Positions 35,074-47,462 of a stretch of DNA of 64,000 nt are shown here, one piece after another. Numbering within the stretch: the first letter of the stretch is position 1; the number at the start of each line of letters is the position of its first letter. The translations under genes were made by a program, and so were the position numbers. The notes under the pieces are model-generated. The model was not told the DNA's origin, did no database searches, and worked only from the letters and a program-made list of their open reading frames with translations. Location of the stretch: positions 2,157,850 through 2,221,849 of the forward strand of contig NC_072455.1 of NCBI RefSeq assembly GCF_027596085.1, read 5' to 3'. This stretch comes from Anoplopoma fimbria. Its lineage: Eukaryota > Chordata > Actinopteri > Perciformes > Anoplopomatidae.

Positions 35074-38000
35074 AAGATAATTATGATGGCAATTTTATTA
35101 GAAAACATAAATCATATCAGAAGACGCTGTTACCTGGTGAGGCTTCTCTTCAGCTGTCCAGGATCTGGTGGAAAGAACTTTACTATAAACCTGAAGAACA
35201 GATCGCTGGTGTCTGAAAAGAGAGAAAGAACAAAATAAAAGGAAGTGTCACAGCCAAAATAAACAACAAAATAAAAGTTTATACACTAAAGAAGAACCAA
35301 ACATAACTCGGTTTAAGATTTATCTGCAAAAAAAGACTCTACTTTAAAGATTCTCACTGTTTAAAAACAAACTGAGACAAAACAAACAGGTATTTAATTT
35401 GAAATTAAAATGTATTTCTTTCTAAAACTCATTTTGTTGAAAACTTTAAATGCAATTAAAGTGGCTTTTAGGAGATTTTAGTGGCTTGTGAAACTCCCCT
35501 ATTATGCACTATTATAACCACATTCACTGGTCATATCAAACCATTCATTGTATCCTAATATAACTATTTGTATGATATCTTACGAAAAAAGTTAGTCCTA
35601 ATTTTTCATGTTTTTTCTACGAAAGTCCAGCAACACGTGTCAATTTTCCTTTTTTTACACGCATACAGTCATTTCAAAATAAACTACTGTCTTCTCAGGA
35701 AACAAGTTAGTTAGATTTAGACAACAAAACTACTTAGTTAGGCTTAGCAAAACATTGTGAAATACTTGGTTAGGTTTACCCATTTTGCCTTCCTTTCAAA
35801 ATAAGAGCATAGCGTTATTTAAGATAATTCAGAAAACTAATCCTCACACTGCTTCCAAATATCTGTATGAGAAAAAAAGAGGATTATTTTAGCCTGATAG
35901 CAGCATGTTAGCCTGAATTAGCTTTAGAAACTTACATTTAATCTGTTTGGCCAGCGGCTTCAGCAGCTCCAACCACACCTGCAACAGAAACACAGTTATA
36001 TGACAAAGAAATCAAAAAAAGAATCTTTGTGCGTGTGTTTTGATTATTCTTACGTAGTTGCCGCCTTGATGTCTGAACTCCAGACCAAAGTACTCTTTCT
36101 CCAGCAGCTTCAGATGACCACACACTTTGTTGAAGAAGTCGCCTCCTAAGACCTTTTGCTGAGAGAGAATTAAAGATGGAGGAGGAGAGTGAGAGGATTA
36201 ATTGGATTTTTTAATTGAGACTCTTAAAAGTGGACTCTCAGGGGATCCTTAGACTTTGTGGTGAAACTCTCTTTTACTTAGTTCACTTTGCATAATGAGA
36301 GTTTGTATAATAATCTCTGTTCATATGAGCTGGAGGTCAATTGACTTTTTGCCTTTCAAAAAGAAAAGGTGAGAAAAGTCAATGACTTCTTCGTGTTAAC
36401 AAGACGTATAGATGCTTGATTTCATACATTTTTTAATTGTGAATATGCAAGAATTTGTGGTGCACTTTTCTACTGGTGCATGAATGCAGGATTATACAAA
36501 CATTATACAAAACTATATAATCGTTCAACATTTGTGCTGAAAAAATGGACAATCTATGGGTCGCTCTAAACATTTATTTCTGTTAAAATTGGGTTGAAAT
36601 TGTAAGTTTTTTCCCTTGTTTTAAAAAATCATTATAAATTGAATGCTTGACAAATGGGGATTTTTCTTTCTAGTGTATCTCTAACTTTAAGATTGAAAAT
36701 GGACAATGTGTTTGGCTAACAGCTAACTGGCTTTAGCTAACAGCTAACGGAATCGAGGGTGCGTTTGGGCCAACAGCTAACGGAATGGACGATGTGTTTT
36801 GCTAACAGCTAACTGACTAGATATCTATTATTAAAAGAGGGCTGAACCATAATTTAACAACCACATTTCATAATTATCACTGTAGAAGAAAGGGAAACAC
36901 AAAGTGTAAATATTACAGTATTTACCATTAAAAGGACAAAGACAGAGTGTTAGATGAAGCAAACAGTGAAGAAAAAAGAAAAAAAGAAGTAAAAAACAAC
37001 AACAATGAAAAAGCAGTTATGACAGGCGGAGGAGAAGAAGAAAAGGAAGGTGTTAATTAACTAGAAAGGTGATAACTGCTGTATTCCGTGATTGAATGAA
37101 TACAACCCACAATGTCTAACCCTTGGTTACAGCAACACTGTATGCATGCAATTGGCTCCAAGTCATCGTAAAATACATTTCATGCAATCAAATTTTTCTT
37201 ATTTGTTTGTTTGTATATCACATTTTATTGTAAATTTTCATATTTTCGTTTTTTAAATTATGGCTTTTTATTGTTTATTGTCACGTCGGGTACAGCAGTG
37301 TGCGTACTGGTAGTTAGCCAAACATGGCGTCTTTTCCGTTAGCCAAACATGCTGTCACACCGTTAGCTGTTATCAAAACACATCGTCCATTCCATTAGCC
37401 GTTAGCCTAACAAGCCTTCCAAGAATATTTTTGTAATTTATTTCATGATTTCTGCAGCTTTTTTTGCAACTATTAAATATTTGTTTTTGTAGTTTTATTG
37501 TGCATATTAATTCATTTTTATTTGATCAGTTTATTATGATGTCAGCCTGTAAAGTCCATCGCCATGTTAGCCCAGTAAGGTGGAATCGTTACCAGTTCCT
37601 CCCATTTCATCCTTTCTACCTCAAACTTCTTCTTCCCTCTCTCTTCTCTCTAATTACCGAGATGCTTTTTATGCAACACAAGGCTGTTTTATTTTTAAAT
37701 TTTAGTGATTGCTGTCTGCTAGCCGGCGTTTAGCGCCCGGCGGGGGTCGCTGGACGCCCTTCATTAACTTGTCATGAGAGGAAGGAAGAGGAGCGACGGA
37801 GCAGCTGTAAGCGATTATAAAGAGAACACAGACCTAACCGATGATTACTGGAAACAAACGGCCGCCCCCAGAACAACAGAGCAGATAGTTCTCAACAGAG
37901 CGGAATACAAGACAAATTGAATGGAAAGCAACTTTATGGTCCAATCTGCTGGCCGGAAATCATCTGTGGAACATTTTAATAAAAACTAAATTGGAATACA

Positions 38001-39119
38001 ACTTTCCTAAAATGATTTATTTTTAAATGATGTCCACTAAGAAGTTTGAAAATTAAAAAATATTCTAGAGATGTGTAGTTTGGAGAGAAGTGAGACCTCT
38101 GTAGCTCTTAGCCCTACTACTAGCATAACTCATACAAATCTCTGTCTGCGATTGAGTTGCATTGTGGGTACTGTAGGCGCTGAGGAGGAAGAATGCTGCA
38201 TTGATTTCGATAGCTTTTTAAAAACTGTCCATTGTGAGTCTGTCAGTGTTATAAGGGTGCAATCATAGACTTTATATAAGAAGTGGACGTTGCTGTCGCC
38301 ATCTTGGATTACGATTGTCGCCATGTTGTTTTTCTGCAACCGCTGAACAGGAAGTGACCCCTAAAGCATCCCCTGCTTTATGGTCTGTTTGACTCTAAAT
38401 GGAGCATCATTTACTAAATGAACATCATGCTGTATTGAAGAAGACTTGAAACTAGAGATTGAGACCATAAACTCATGTTTACAATGTTTACTGAGGGAAT
38501 AAATCAAGAGAGAAGTAGAGTCATTTTCTCATAGACTTCTATACAACCAGAGGAGTCGCCCCCTGATGGACAGGAGAGAGAATGCAAGCTGGAAAGAAAC
38601 TTCCGTATTGACTTCACATGGCAGAACTGGAAGTTGCCTCCTGAGTGCAATGATAAATCAGAGGAGGACTTTTTTTAATAGAAAAGCAGACTGCATTTCT
38701 CTTTCGTACCACCGGGTGGCGATTAAGTCATACATTTTGTACATATATTTCTTATATATTATTAATATTTTTTAAATGATTTCAGTTTGACACAACTTTA
38801 GTTTATTATTCCTGAAATTATAAGAAGTAGGTTTATTTGTTTCATAAAATAAACTTTGAGAATAATTTTTTCGACTACTTTAATATCTTTATGATTTTCA
38901 GTATGGGTTTGGTCTCACGCAGACATATTACAAGATACACTATATTTATCACAGGGTGGGTAGAGTTTATTTCTGCCACCCATTCATCCTGTTTTTTTCT
39001 TCTATATATCCCTCCTCCTCTTGTAAAGATGCTACTAATGTCCCAGAGGCCGCTGGGAAACTGACAGAGAAAGCATAGGCGTGGAAAACAGGAGCTACTT
39101 TGCCAACACAATACTGCAA

Positions 39120-39201
<82 letters not shown>

Positions 39202-41092
39202 GAAAGTCTCTTTTTAGATTGCGTTACTGCCTTGAAGGCGGTGTCACCATGTTGGAAATCATGAGCCTGTTCTGCAGCTGCACAGTGAAGCACATGACGG
39301 TTGATAGACAGCAGAGAGCGTTTACGCCTCACATCCAGACGTTTTCACGGCACAGAGATGTTTGGCAGCCTTGAAACATCTGCAAATGTTTCATTTTTGC
39401 AGTATTAATCTGATTAATTAAGTTCATTTTAAGATATTTAAGTCTGCAGTCTGGTACAAAAAGCGTTCAACAAATATTATATTCATACTTTAAACGCATT
39501 AAACTCTTTGTTGTCCGGTTGGCATTTCAATCTTAGAAGGAAAAACACTGTTTAATTTATGATAATTATGATATTTCATGTGCTAGTGAGGAAGTTTGAC
39601 ATTAATGATTCCTAATTGCGAACAAAACTGTTTTCACAAGATTATTTTTGTCCAAATTTTCTTTTCTATCATTATTTCAGAAAAGAGTCTTCTAGACTTT
39701 GTTGTCATTTTTGTCCTGGCGATCATCCATTCATGAATCCATCTATGGCTGCAACTAACTATTATTTCATCTTCAATTTATCTGCAAATTATTTTCTTAT
39801 TATTATAATTATCATTATTATTTCCTAAAACAAAATGAGATGTCTTAAAGTTGTTTGTTTTGTCCGACCAACAAACCCTAACCCAAACATATTTGGTTAA
39901 GTGTAATACAAGACAAAGAAAAGCTGTAAAAATGAACATTTGCTGGCGTTTAATTTGTAACACTTTTGCTTGAAATGAATTTACTGATTTATCACTGGAA
40001 ATAGATGCTTGGATGGATAAAAGGAAGGATTGATGGATGGATGAATGGATGAATGGATGGATTTACAGATGAGGTAAGTTTGTGATTTTTGGCTGTACAA
40101 AACAAGTAGAAGTGAATTGAATGGATGGATACATTGATGGATGGATAAATGGACAAATGAATGGATTAATGGAAGGATGAATGGAAAAATGGGTGGGTAG
40201 ATGGATGATTGATGGATAATGAATTGATTATTGGATGGATGGATGGATGGATAAATGGATAAATGGATGGATGGAAGGATGGAAGGATGGATGGATTAAT
40301 AGATAGAGGGATTGATAAATGGATGAAGGGATGAAGGAATGGGTGTATGGATGGATAAATTGATGGATAAATGGATGGTTGGATGGATGGATTAACTGAT
40401 TGATCTTAACAGTGAGAACAGTAGCAGAAGTTAGACCTTATTTAAAAGTTTCACTTAAGTAAAAAAGTATCGGCATCAAAATATACTTAAGTAAAAGTAC
40501 TCCTATGTAGAATAATGTGTATTATATCACTGGATTGTCAATATCGATGCATTAATGTTGCAGCTGGTAAAGCTGGAGCTCATATCGATGACTTTTTAAT
40601 CCATAATAACACATCATCCTGTGTTAGTTGATTTATATTCTGTATTCTGAATCTACAAAGTAACTAAAACTCTTAAATCAATCTAGTGGAGAGGACGAAT
40701 ATAGAAGCATGGAATGGAAATACCCAAGTACAGTACAAGTACCTCAGAATTAGACATAGTACCTGAATAAATGCACTTATTGTCACAGTGTCTTAGAGGT
40801 TAAATTATACTGTGATAGTGATCTCAATGTGAAAACCTACTCTGGAATTAAATATGGTGTATAGTTACAAATCTGCTGTTGCGTTTTAGAAAATATATTT
40901 AATTAATCATAAATATTTTTTAAAAAATGCAACAAAAATACTGTGTAAAATAAATACAAATGCATGAGTCATTCAAAGTGACGAGCTCACCTCCACCTCG
41001 AAGGTGCGCTCGCTGTCGTCCAGGAACAGAACCCGCAGCCGGAGCTTGGTCTCCTTGGACCTGCTGCCGGTCCTCCGGTGACGGTCCCCCAT
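29688..41092 (-). CDS. frmd7: FERM domain-containing protein 7, 12 coding exons, 764 aa
   Basis: Coding segments in mRNA order: 41092-40991, 36158-36054, 35978-35936, 35212-35134, 34990-34893, 34729-34615, 33701-33554, 33227-33132, 33040-32877, 32244-32176, 31768-31693, 30887-29688. Phases join throughout to 764 residues plus TAG (human FRMD7 is 714, also 12 exons). Seen: FERM F1 (about 17-105), F2 (106-225) and F3 (226-320), then the FERM-adjacent block [14 protein letters not shown] and [15 protein letters not shown], then a 399-residue tail rich in Pro, Arg, Ser and Tyr with an acidic patch [13 protein letters not shown]1/2 have a similar FERM domain but carry DH and PH domains, absent here. 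Known for the family: membrane-cytoskeleton linker affecting Rac signalling and neurite growth; human mutations cause X-linked infantile nystagmus. An in-frame TAA eight codons before the ATG supports the start. Confidence 0.92.
31167..31295. repeat. Hairpin in the last frmd7 intron
   Basis: Arms 31187-31217 and 31246-31275 are near-perfect inverted repeats (ATGTTGCTAA.AGTTTAG) with a 28-base loop. Weaker pairing extends outward to about 31167 and 31295. Confidence 0.85.
31693..31768 (-). CDS. frmd7: frmd7 coding exon 11 (residues 340-365)
   Basis: Encodes (R)[20 protein letters not shown] then DVSKQ. The [14 protein letters not shown] block matches human FRMD7. Acceptor TTGCAG, donor GTAAGA, ends in phase 0. 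Confidence 0.92.
32176..32244 (-). CDS. frmd7: frmd7 coding exon 10 (residues 317-339 plus split codon)
   Basis: Encodes (S)[20 protein letters not shown] then FE, part of the FERM-adjacent domain. Acceptor GAAAG after a T-rich tract (a non-pyrimidine at -3), donor GTGAGA. Confidence 0.88.
32877..33040 (-). CDS. frmd7: frmd7 coding exon 9 (residues 263-316 plus split codon)
   Basis: Encodes [20 protein letters not shown] then [20 protein letters not shown] and [14 protein letters not shown], ending F3 and opening the FERM-adjacent region. Donor GTAAAA, phase 2. Confidence 0.94.
33132..33227 (-). CDS. frmd7: frmd7 coding exon 8 (residues 231-262)
   Basis: Encodes [20 protein letters not shown] then [12 protein letters not shown], the PH-like F3 lobe; nearly identical to human FRMD7. 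Acceptor TTCTAG, donor GTGAGG, phase 0 at both ends. Confidence 0.95.
33554..33701 (-). CDS. frmd7: frmd7 coding exon 7 (residues 181-230)
   Basis: Encodes (R)[20 protein letters not shown] then [20 protein letters not shown] and THSGLLVFQ, spanning late F2 and early F3. Acceptor CTGTAG, donor GTTGGT (a weak but usable form), ends in phase 0. Confidence 0.93.
33845..34534 (+). mobile_element. Longest copy (copy 5) of the CTCF-motif repeat, with YY1-like array
   Basis: Begins GTGACGTCACCCATTGG, carries a tandem GCCATCTTGG-type array (33907-34083), an AACCAGAAGTGACAC block, then the common core ending CAGCTTTAAGGCACTT. Intact CTCF-like core at 34492-34504. It lies in frmd7 intron 6, antisense to the gene. 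Confidence 0.82.
34615..34729 (-). CDS. frmd7: frmd7 coding exon 6 (residues 143-180 plus split codon)
   Basis: Encodes (S)[20 protein letters not shown] then [17 protein letters not shown]. The acceptor is a CAGCAG tandem; only the upstream AG keeps the frame open. Donor GTACAC. Confidence 0.92.
34893..34990 (-). CDS. frmd7: frmd7 coding exon 5 (residues 110-142 plus split codon)
   Basis: Encodes (R)[20 protein letters not shown] then [12 protein letters not shown], the start of the alpha-helical F2 lobe. The acceptor TAG is preceded directly by a TG repeat on this strand; donor GTAAGA. Confidence 0.93.
34993..35071 (-). repeat. CA microsatellite at the frmd7 exon 5 acceptor
   Basis: On the frmd7 strand this is a TG repeat that runs directly into the TAG acceptor of coding exon 5. 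Confidence 0.97.
35134..35212 (-). CDS. frmd7: frmd7 coding exon 4 (residues 84-109 plus split codon)
   Basis: Encodes (Y)[20 protein letters not shown] then KRSLT, the F1-F2 junction. Acceptor TTTCAG, donor GTAACA. Confidence 0.93.
35936..35978 (-). CDS. frmd7: frmd7 coding exon 3 (residues 70-83 plus split codon)
   Basis: Encodes [14 protein letters not shown] and the first base of Y84. Acceptor TTGCAG, donor GTAAGT. At 43 bases it is easily missed by gene finders. Confidence 0.92.
36054..36158 (-). CDS. frmd7: frmd7 coding exon 2 (residues 35-69)
   Basis: Encodes [20 protein letters not shown] then [15 protein letters not shown], the ubiquitin-like F1 lobe with the hallmark EKEYFGLEF. 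Acceptor CTCAG, donor GTAAGA, phase 0 at both ends. Confidence 0.94.
36690..37415. repeat. Inverted-repeat element in frmd7 intron 1
   Basis: GGAATGGACGATGTGTTTTG at 36783-36802 has an inverted copy at 37374-37393; both flank TAACAGCTAAC words. The arms are imperfect and about 100 bases long, which suggests a palindromic element or an inverted duplication. Confidence 0.6.
37700..37925. other. Non-repetitive GC-balanced island in frmd7 intron 1
   Basis: Unlike the AT-rich surroundings; no open frame or splice structure. Candidate conserved non-coding element, unproven. Confidence 0.3.
38265..38586 (+). mobile_element. CTCF-motif interspersed repeat, copy 6
   Basis: Includes two CGCCAT(C/G)TTG words upstream (38297-38330) and the core. 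The CTCF-like site at 38557-38569 has the G to A change. Confidence 0.87.
39120..39199. repeat. CA microsatellite
   Basis: About 40 CA units in frmd7 intron 1. Confidence 0.97.
40010..40405. repeat. Degenerate GGAT array
   Basis: About 400 bases of ATGGATGG/ATAAATGG units with many substitutions, frmd7 intron 1. Confidence 0.9.
40991..41092 (-). CDS. frmd7: frmd7 coding exon 1 (residues 1-34)
   Basis: Encodes [20 protein letters not shown] then [14 protein letters not shown]. The N terminus is longer and more basic than human FRMD7, which starts MLHLKVQFLDDSQ. Donor GTGAGC, phase 0. The base at -3 is C, so the Kozak context is only moderate, but a stop lies upstream in frame (41114-41116). 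Confidence 0.88.
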
Positions 41093-41330
41093 CCGAGGCT
41101 CTCTCAGGACGGGTTAACACCACGCAGCCCCTCCGTGACGTCCTCCATCCCGACGGTGAGACACCCAGAAAGTCAAAGTAGAAGCACGATCATCCTCATC
41201 CTCCTCCTCATCATCCTCATCATCCTCCTCATCCTCATCCTCATCCTCCTCCTCCTCCTCCTCCTCATCATCCTCATCCTCCTCATCCTCCTCCTCATCC
41301 TCATCCTCTCAGGAGGTACTGAGTACTGCA
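41093..41330 (-). promoter_or_regulatory. frmd7: frmd7 5' flank
   Basis: CpG-containing sequence next to the start, with a CRE-like TGACGTC at 41136-41142. It is followed by a (TCC/TCA)-type repeat at 41189-41310, purine-rich on the frmd7 strand. The transcription start is not determined. Confidence 0.35.
41189..41310. repeat. CAT/CCT trinucleotide array
   Basis: Mixed CATCCTCCTC units directly upstream of frmd7. Confidence 0.93.
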
Positions 41331-41419
41331 TTCAGTTATACTCCAGTAAAAGTACTGCAATATCATCAGAAAGATGTACTTTAAATATAGAAAGTAAAAG
41401 TAGTCATTATGCAACACAT

Positions 41420-41493
41420 TAACCATTATTATTAATATTATTGCTATTATTACTATAAGTTATATATTATAATAATTAGTGTAATATTATTAA

Positions 41494-41524
<31 letters not shown>

Positions 41525-41683
41525 GTTATTATTACTATAAGTTATATATTATAATAATTAGTGTAATATTATTATATTATTATTATTATTATTATTATTG
41601 TTATTATTACTATAAGTTATATATTATAATAATTAGTATATTATTATTAATATTATTATTATTATTATTATTGCAATAAGTGG

Positions 41684-41718
<35 letters not shown>

Positions 41719-42213
41719 AAGTTATATATTATAATAATTAGTGTAATATTATTATTAATATTATTATTATTATTGTTATTGCAATAAGTGGTTTTATTAT
41801 TATTATTATTATTATTACTATAAGTTATATATTATAATAATTAGTGTAATATTATTATTAATGTTATATTTTTTTTGTTATTGCAATAAGTGGTTTTTAT
41901 TTATTATTATTATTAATATTATTATTATATATTATTAATATTATTATTTTATTAATAAGTGGTTTTATTATTATTATTATTATTAATATTATTATTATTT
42001 TGTTATTGCATAAGTTATATATTATATTATTATTAATATTATTATTTATTATTATTGCAATAAGTTATTATTATTATTAAGTGGTTTTATTATTATTATT
42101 ATTATTGTTATTAATTTGTATATATTATAATAATTAGTGTACTATAAGTTATATATTATAATAATTAGTGTAATATTATTATTAATATTATTATTTATTA
42201 TTGCAATAAGTGG

Positions 42214-42249
<36 letters not shown>

Positions 42250-42457
42250 ATAATTAGTTATATATTATAATAATTAGTGTAATATTATTATTAATATTAT
42301 TATTATTATTAAGTTATTGCAATAAGTGGTTTATTATTATTATTATTATTATTATTTATTATTATTATTGTTATTATTACTATAAGTTATATATTATAAT
42401 AATTAGTGTAATATTATTATTAATATTATTATTATTTTTTGTTATTGCAATAAGTGG

Positions 42458-42491
<34 letters not shown>

Positions 42492-42500
42492 TTATATTAT
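41420..42500. repeat. ATT-rich higher-order array
   Basis: About 1.1 kb of ATT runs alternating with ATAAGTTATATATTATAATA, TTAGTGTAAT and TTGCAATAAGTGGTTTTA blocks, giving eight or more copies of a roughly 100-130-bp unit. Flanked by AAAAGTAC-type repeat sequence on both sides. Confidence 0.9.
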
Positions 42501-43057
42501 TTATTTTTACTGATGAGTTAACATCAGTATGAAACACATAGTAGTGAAAAGTACATTTAATTAAGTACTGTACTAATGTACTCTTTCCAGGTACTTGCTC
42601 TTGATAATTCAATAAAAATACTCTTGATTACTGCTTGGAATAATAATTCATATCTGACGTGTTTTTTTCTACAAAAAGATTAATTTAAATTGTTCAAAAT
42701 GGTTGAAAAATACAGAATTTATTAATACGCAAATATCCTTTTTTTTTTTATTTCAGAAGTTTCACAGCTGGAAAAACAACGTTTTCTTCTTCACTGAAAA
42801 GTTAATTCTCACCATTTGTGCACCGAAGGTTTCAGGTTATCCGCGTCAAAACTGGGTAAGTTTCATATTAGACCTTTAAGTCTTAAAGTAAAACTACTTT
42901 ACTGTCAAAAATCCTTTTTTTTTTGTCAAATTTGGTGATTTTTGCATTAAGTCTGGTTAACTGTGATTTATAGTTTTCTTTTCTTCTCATGTTTTTTCTG
43001 TGAACAGTCGCTTTAGGAGCAAAGAGATGATGCTATAGACTCAATATGGGCTGTGTG

Positions 43058-43064
<7 letters not shown>
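42501..43064. other. Non-genic stretch upstream of frmd7
   Basis: AT-rich sequence with a piece of the AAAAGTAC repeat at its start; nothing else recognised. Confidence 0.5.

Positions 43065-43136
<72 letters not shown>
43065..43136. repeat. GT microsatellite
   Basis: GT array, first of a pair 120 bases apart. Confidence 0.97.
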
Positions 43137-43138
<2 letters not shown>

Positions 43139-43251
43139 TCCATGAGAATAATATGAATTTCACGGTGGCTGGACCCTTTTAGAGGACTGACCCGTCCTAA
43201 AGTAGGCTAGTAGTGCAATGCCTCTACTCGCCTCCAGCATGGACCGAGCAC

Positions 43252-43364
<113 letters not shown>

Positions 43365-43500
43365 CACAGATGTAAAATGTTGGTCAAGGCATTTTCTGTT
43401 TCCTTTGTCTGTTTCTGTGACTGACACACATCCAAGTACTGCGTCTAACCAGAAGTACACTGCAAAAAATACTATATATTCCTGTAATAGTTAGGGGAAC

Positions 43501-44305
43501 ACTCTAAGAAATGAGGCTTCCAAAAGGGTTCCTCCTGAAGGTCTGAGGTTCTAACCATTTACCTCGGAAGAACCCTTTTTCTTTCCATTAAGAACCCATT
43601 CATCCAAAGAACCCGTTTTGAAAGAAAACGTTCTTCAAGGATTGTTGAAAGCATGGGTGTGAAAACATTAGGGGAACATGAAGAACCCGTGGTGGGTTCT
43701 AGGAAAAGGCTTGAATATAATACGATTCCTGGTCGTACCCTCTTGGTGGCTTCTATATCAATCCTTTGGAATATGAAAGGGTTCCTTGTAGAACCTCCTT
43801 GGTGTGTTCTACATTAACCCCATTGGAATATGAAAGGGTTCCCTGTAGAACCTCCTAGGTGTGTTCTAGATGAATCCCTTGGAATGTGAAAAGGTTCCAT
43901 GTAGAACCACCTAGGATTGTTCTGGATGAACCCCTTGTAATATGAAAGAACCACCTAGTTTCTGGATGAACCCCTTGTAATATGAGAGAGTTCCCCGTAG
44001 AACCCCCTAGGTGTGTTCTAGATGAAACCCTTGGAAAATGAAAAGGGTTCCCCGTAGATCCCCCAGGTCAAAGTTTATGCATTGTATCTCCACAGAGGGT
44101 TCTTGATGGAACCATTACACCATAGAAGGGTTCTCTATAGAACCTCTTGCAGGGGTTCTGGGTGGAACCTTTCACAGATGGTTACAGGTTTTAACCTTTT
44201 ATGTTATGTTCCAGCTGAAACCTTTATAGAAGGATACCAGGAACCAAAAAGGGACCAGCTGAAGAACCCTCCATGGTTCTAGTTGGCACCTTCATTTCTA
44301 AGAGT
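43501..44305. mobile_element. Non-autonomous element with terminal inverted repeats
   Basis: The left end ACTCTAAGAAATGA and the inverted right end ACTCTTAGAAATGA match at 13 of 14 bases. The interior is full of GGGTTC/GAACCC words and holds about five tandem units of some 60 bases (GTTCCCTGTAGAACCTCCTA). No transposase; no clear target-site duplication. Confidence 0.75.
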
Positions 44306-44574
44306 AGATAGAAAGACGCTAAAATATATAAGAACAATAAGAACGTGACAGTTACCACGACATACAGGTCAGGTAGTAGTATAGTAGACAGTAGTATATA
44401 TATTCATTCATGTACAGACAGTAAAGTAAAGTACAACGTGAGCTTTTGTGAAGTAGAACTATAATAAAATGGAAAAATACTCAAATGAAGTACTTTTATT
44501 AAGTATGTAAACATGCATTTGTGTGTTGGCTTATGGGTAATGGTGTTCATCAAAAACTAGCATCCTTACATATG

Positions 44575-44642
44575 AATCAGAATCAGCTTTATGGAAAAAG
44601 AAATGTGTACTCATACAAGGAATTTGACTTTTTGTACCCGTG
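44575..44642 (+). mobile_element. Fragment of a common fish LINE/SINE tail
   Basis: AATCAGAATCAGCTTTAT then ACTCATACAAGGAATTTGAC, a sequence I recognise as widespread in teleosts. Confidence 0.5.
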
Positions 44643-44858
44643 TACTTACTACATGAATACAACACATCAACAGTGGAATATGTAAACAGCCACTACAGAC
44701 TTAAAAAAAGACTCTTCCAAAGGTGGAGTTTTAAAATAGTCAGAAATGAGGTTTTCTTCTGTGACTGTAGATCAGATAAAGTTTTATTTTATTGTCACAA
44801 TCAGACCACTAGATGGAGATAAAGACCTGAAGATCACCCAGAGCAGCTGATAGAAGAG

Positions 44859-44967
<109 letters not shown>

Positions 44968-45033
44968 TCCAGTAAACATGAGTAGATATTTTGATACTGC
45001 AATATGAAACTCTCCGTCTCTACTCACCATCTG

Positions 45034-45183
<150 letters not shown>

Positions 45184-45262
45184 CACACTTTTCATTTTTC
45201 CATCCCTTGTCTCCAGTTCCCTCCTCCTGTCTTTCCTCACCCGTCTCACTTTCTCTGTCTGT

Positions 45263-45264
<2 letters not shown>

Positions 45265-45349
<85 letters not shown>
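45265..45349. repeat. CA microsatellite
   Basis: Third array of the cluster. Confidence 0.97.
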
Positions 45350-45352
<3 letters not shown>

Positions 45353-45404
45353 CCTGCCTGACACAGTAGCATCTGGCGTCTTTATGCTGTTGCCTCCCTC
45401 CTGA

Positions 45405-45421
45405 GACACACACACACACAC

Positions 45422-45501
<80 letters not shown>
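45405..45501. repeat. CA microsatellite
   Basis: Fourth array of the cluster, with one CACG interruption. Confidence 0.97.
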
Positions 45502-46598
<1,097 letters not shown>

Positions 46599-46675
46599 AT
46601 GAAGGATACGCTGGAAAAAGCTGCAGGACAGGTGCAAACCATTAACCGCTGCATGGAAAGTCAAATAGCAGGACT

Positions 46676-46677
<2 letters not shown>

Positions 46678-46732
<55 letters not shown>
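46678..46732. repeat. GT microsatellite
   Basis: About 27 GT units. Confidence 0.96.
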
Positions 46733-46733
<1 letters not shown>

Positions 46734-47155
46734 ATGACAATCACAGGAAACCATTTAAAGCCACCACCCCCCATTCACTAAACTCCACCCGCCTGCTCCA
46801 CCCTGCAGCCCAAAACAAACACCCTTTTCCAGCTTTTATCACATTAAGTTTTTTGTTTTTTTTAAATGTATTTAATATCTCAGTTTTGCTGCATGTTAAT
46901 CTTTTTAATCTTGATTAATGTGTCAGCTGTTGGTTTAAACTCAATTTGGAGGGAAATTATGGAAATAAGAGAAGCAGGAAGCTGAATTAAGACGCCGTCC
47001 TGTCTCGTTCTTTTTTTTTTTTTTGAATGTGTCACGGAGATCTAAAAGTTCTGATGGATTAATGTCTAGCTGCACTGATAATTCATACAGGAAGTTTTCT
47101 ATCAACATTTGAATAATTACTTAATTCTGCTTTGTTGTCTCCATGACAACAAGGC

Positions 47156-47462
47156 TTTTTTTGCAACCAGTGAACGGAAGAGGCCATATTTTGGACCTGT
47201 CAATCAGTGTGTAGCCCCGCCCTAAAGCATCCCCTGCTTTATGGTCTGTTTGACTCTAAATGGAGCATCATTTACTAAATGAACATCATGCTGTATTGAA
47301 GAAGACTTGAAACTAGAGATTGAGACCATAAACTCATGTTTACAATGTTTACTGAGGGAATAAATCAAGAGAGAAGTAGAGTCATTTTCTCATAGACTTC
47401 TATACAACCAGAGGAGTCGCCCCCTGGTGGACAGCAGAGAGAATGCAGCTTTAAGACACTTC
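47156..47462 (+). mobile_element. CTCF-motif interspersed repeat, copy 7
   Basis: Includes TGCAACCAGTGAACGGAAG upstream block and the core; intact CTCF-like site at 47418-47430. Confidence 0.87.

Larger units (their letters stand above)
36159..40990 (-). other. frmd7: frmd7 intron 1 (4.8 kb)
   Basis: It holds an inverted-repeat element (36690-37415), a GC-balanced non-repetitive island (37700-37925), one CTCF-motif repeat copy, a CA array, a GGAT-type array and a fragment of a second dispersed repeat. The remaining sequence is AT-rich with nothing recognisable. Confidence 0.8.

Noticed and set aside
29688..41092. FARP1/FARP2 identity for the minus-strand gene
   Set aside because: The tail ends in one exon without DH or PH domains, the FERM-adjacent [14 protein letters not shown] block and 12-exon structure match FRMD7, and the partner kinase is STK26.
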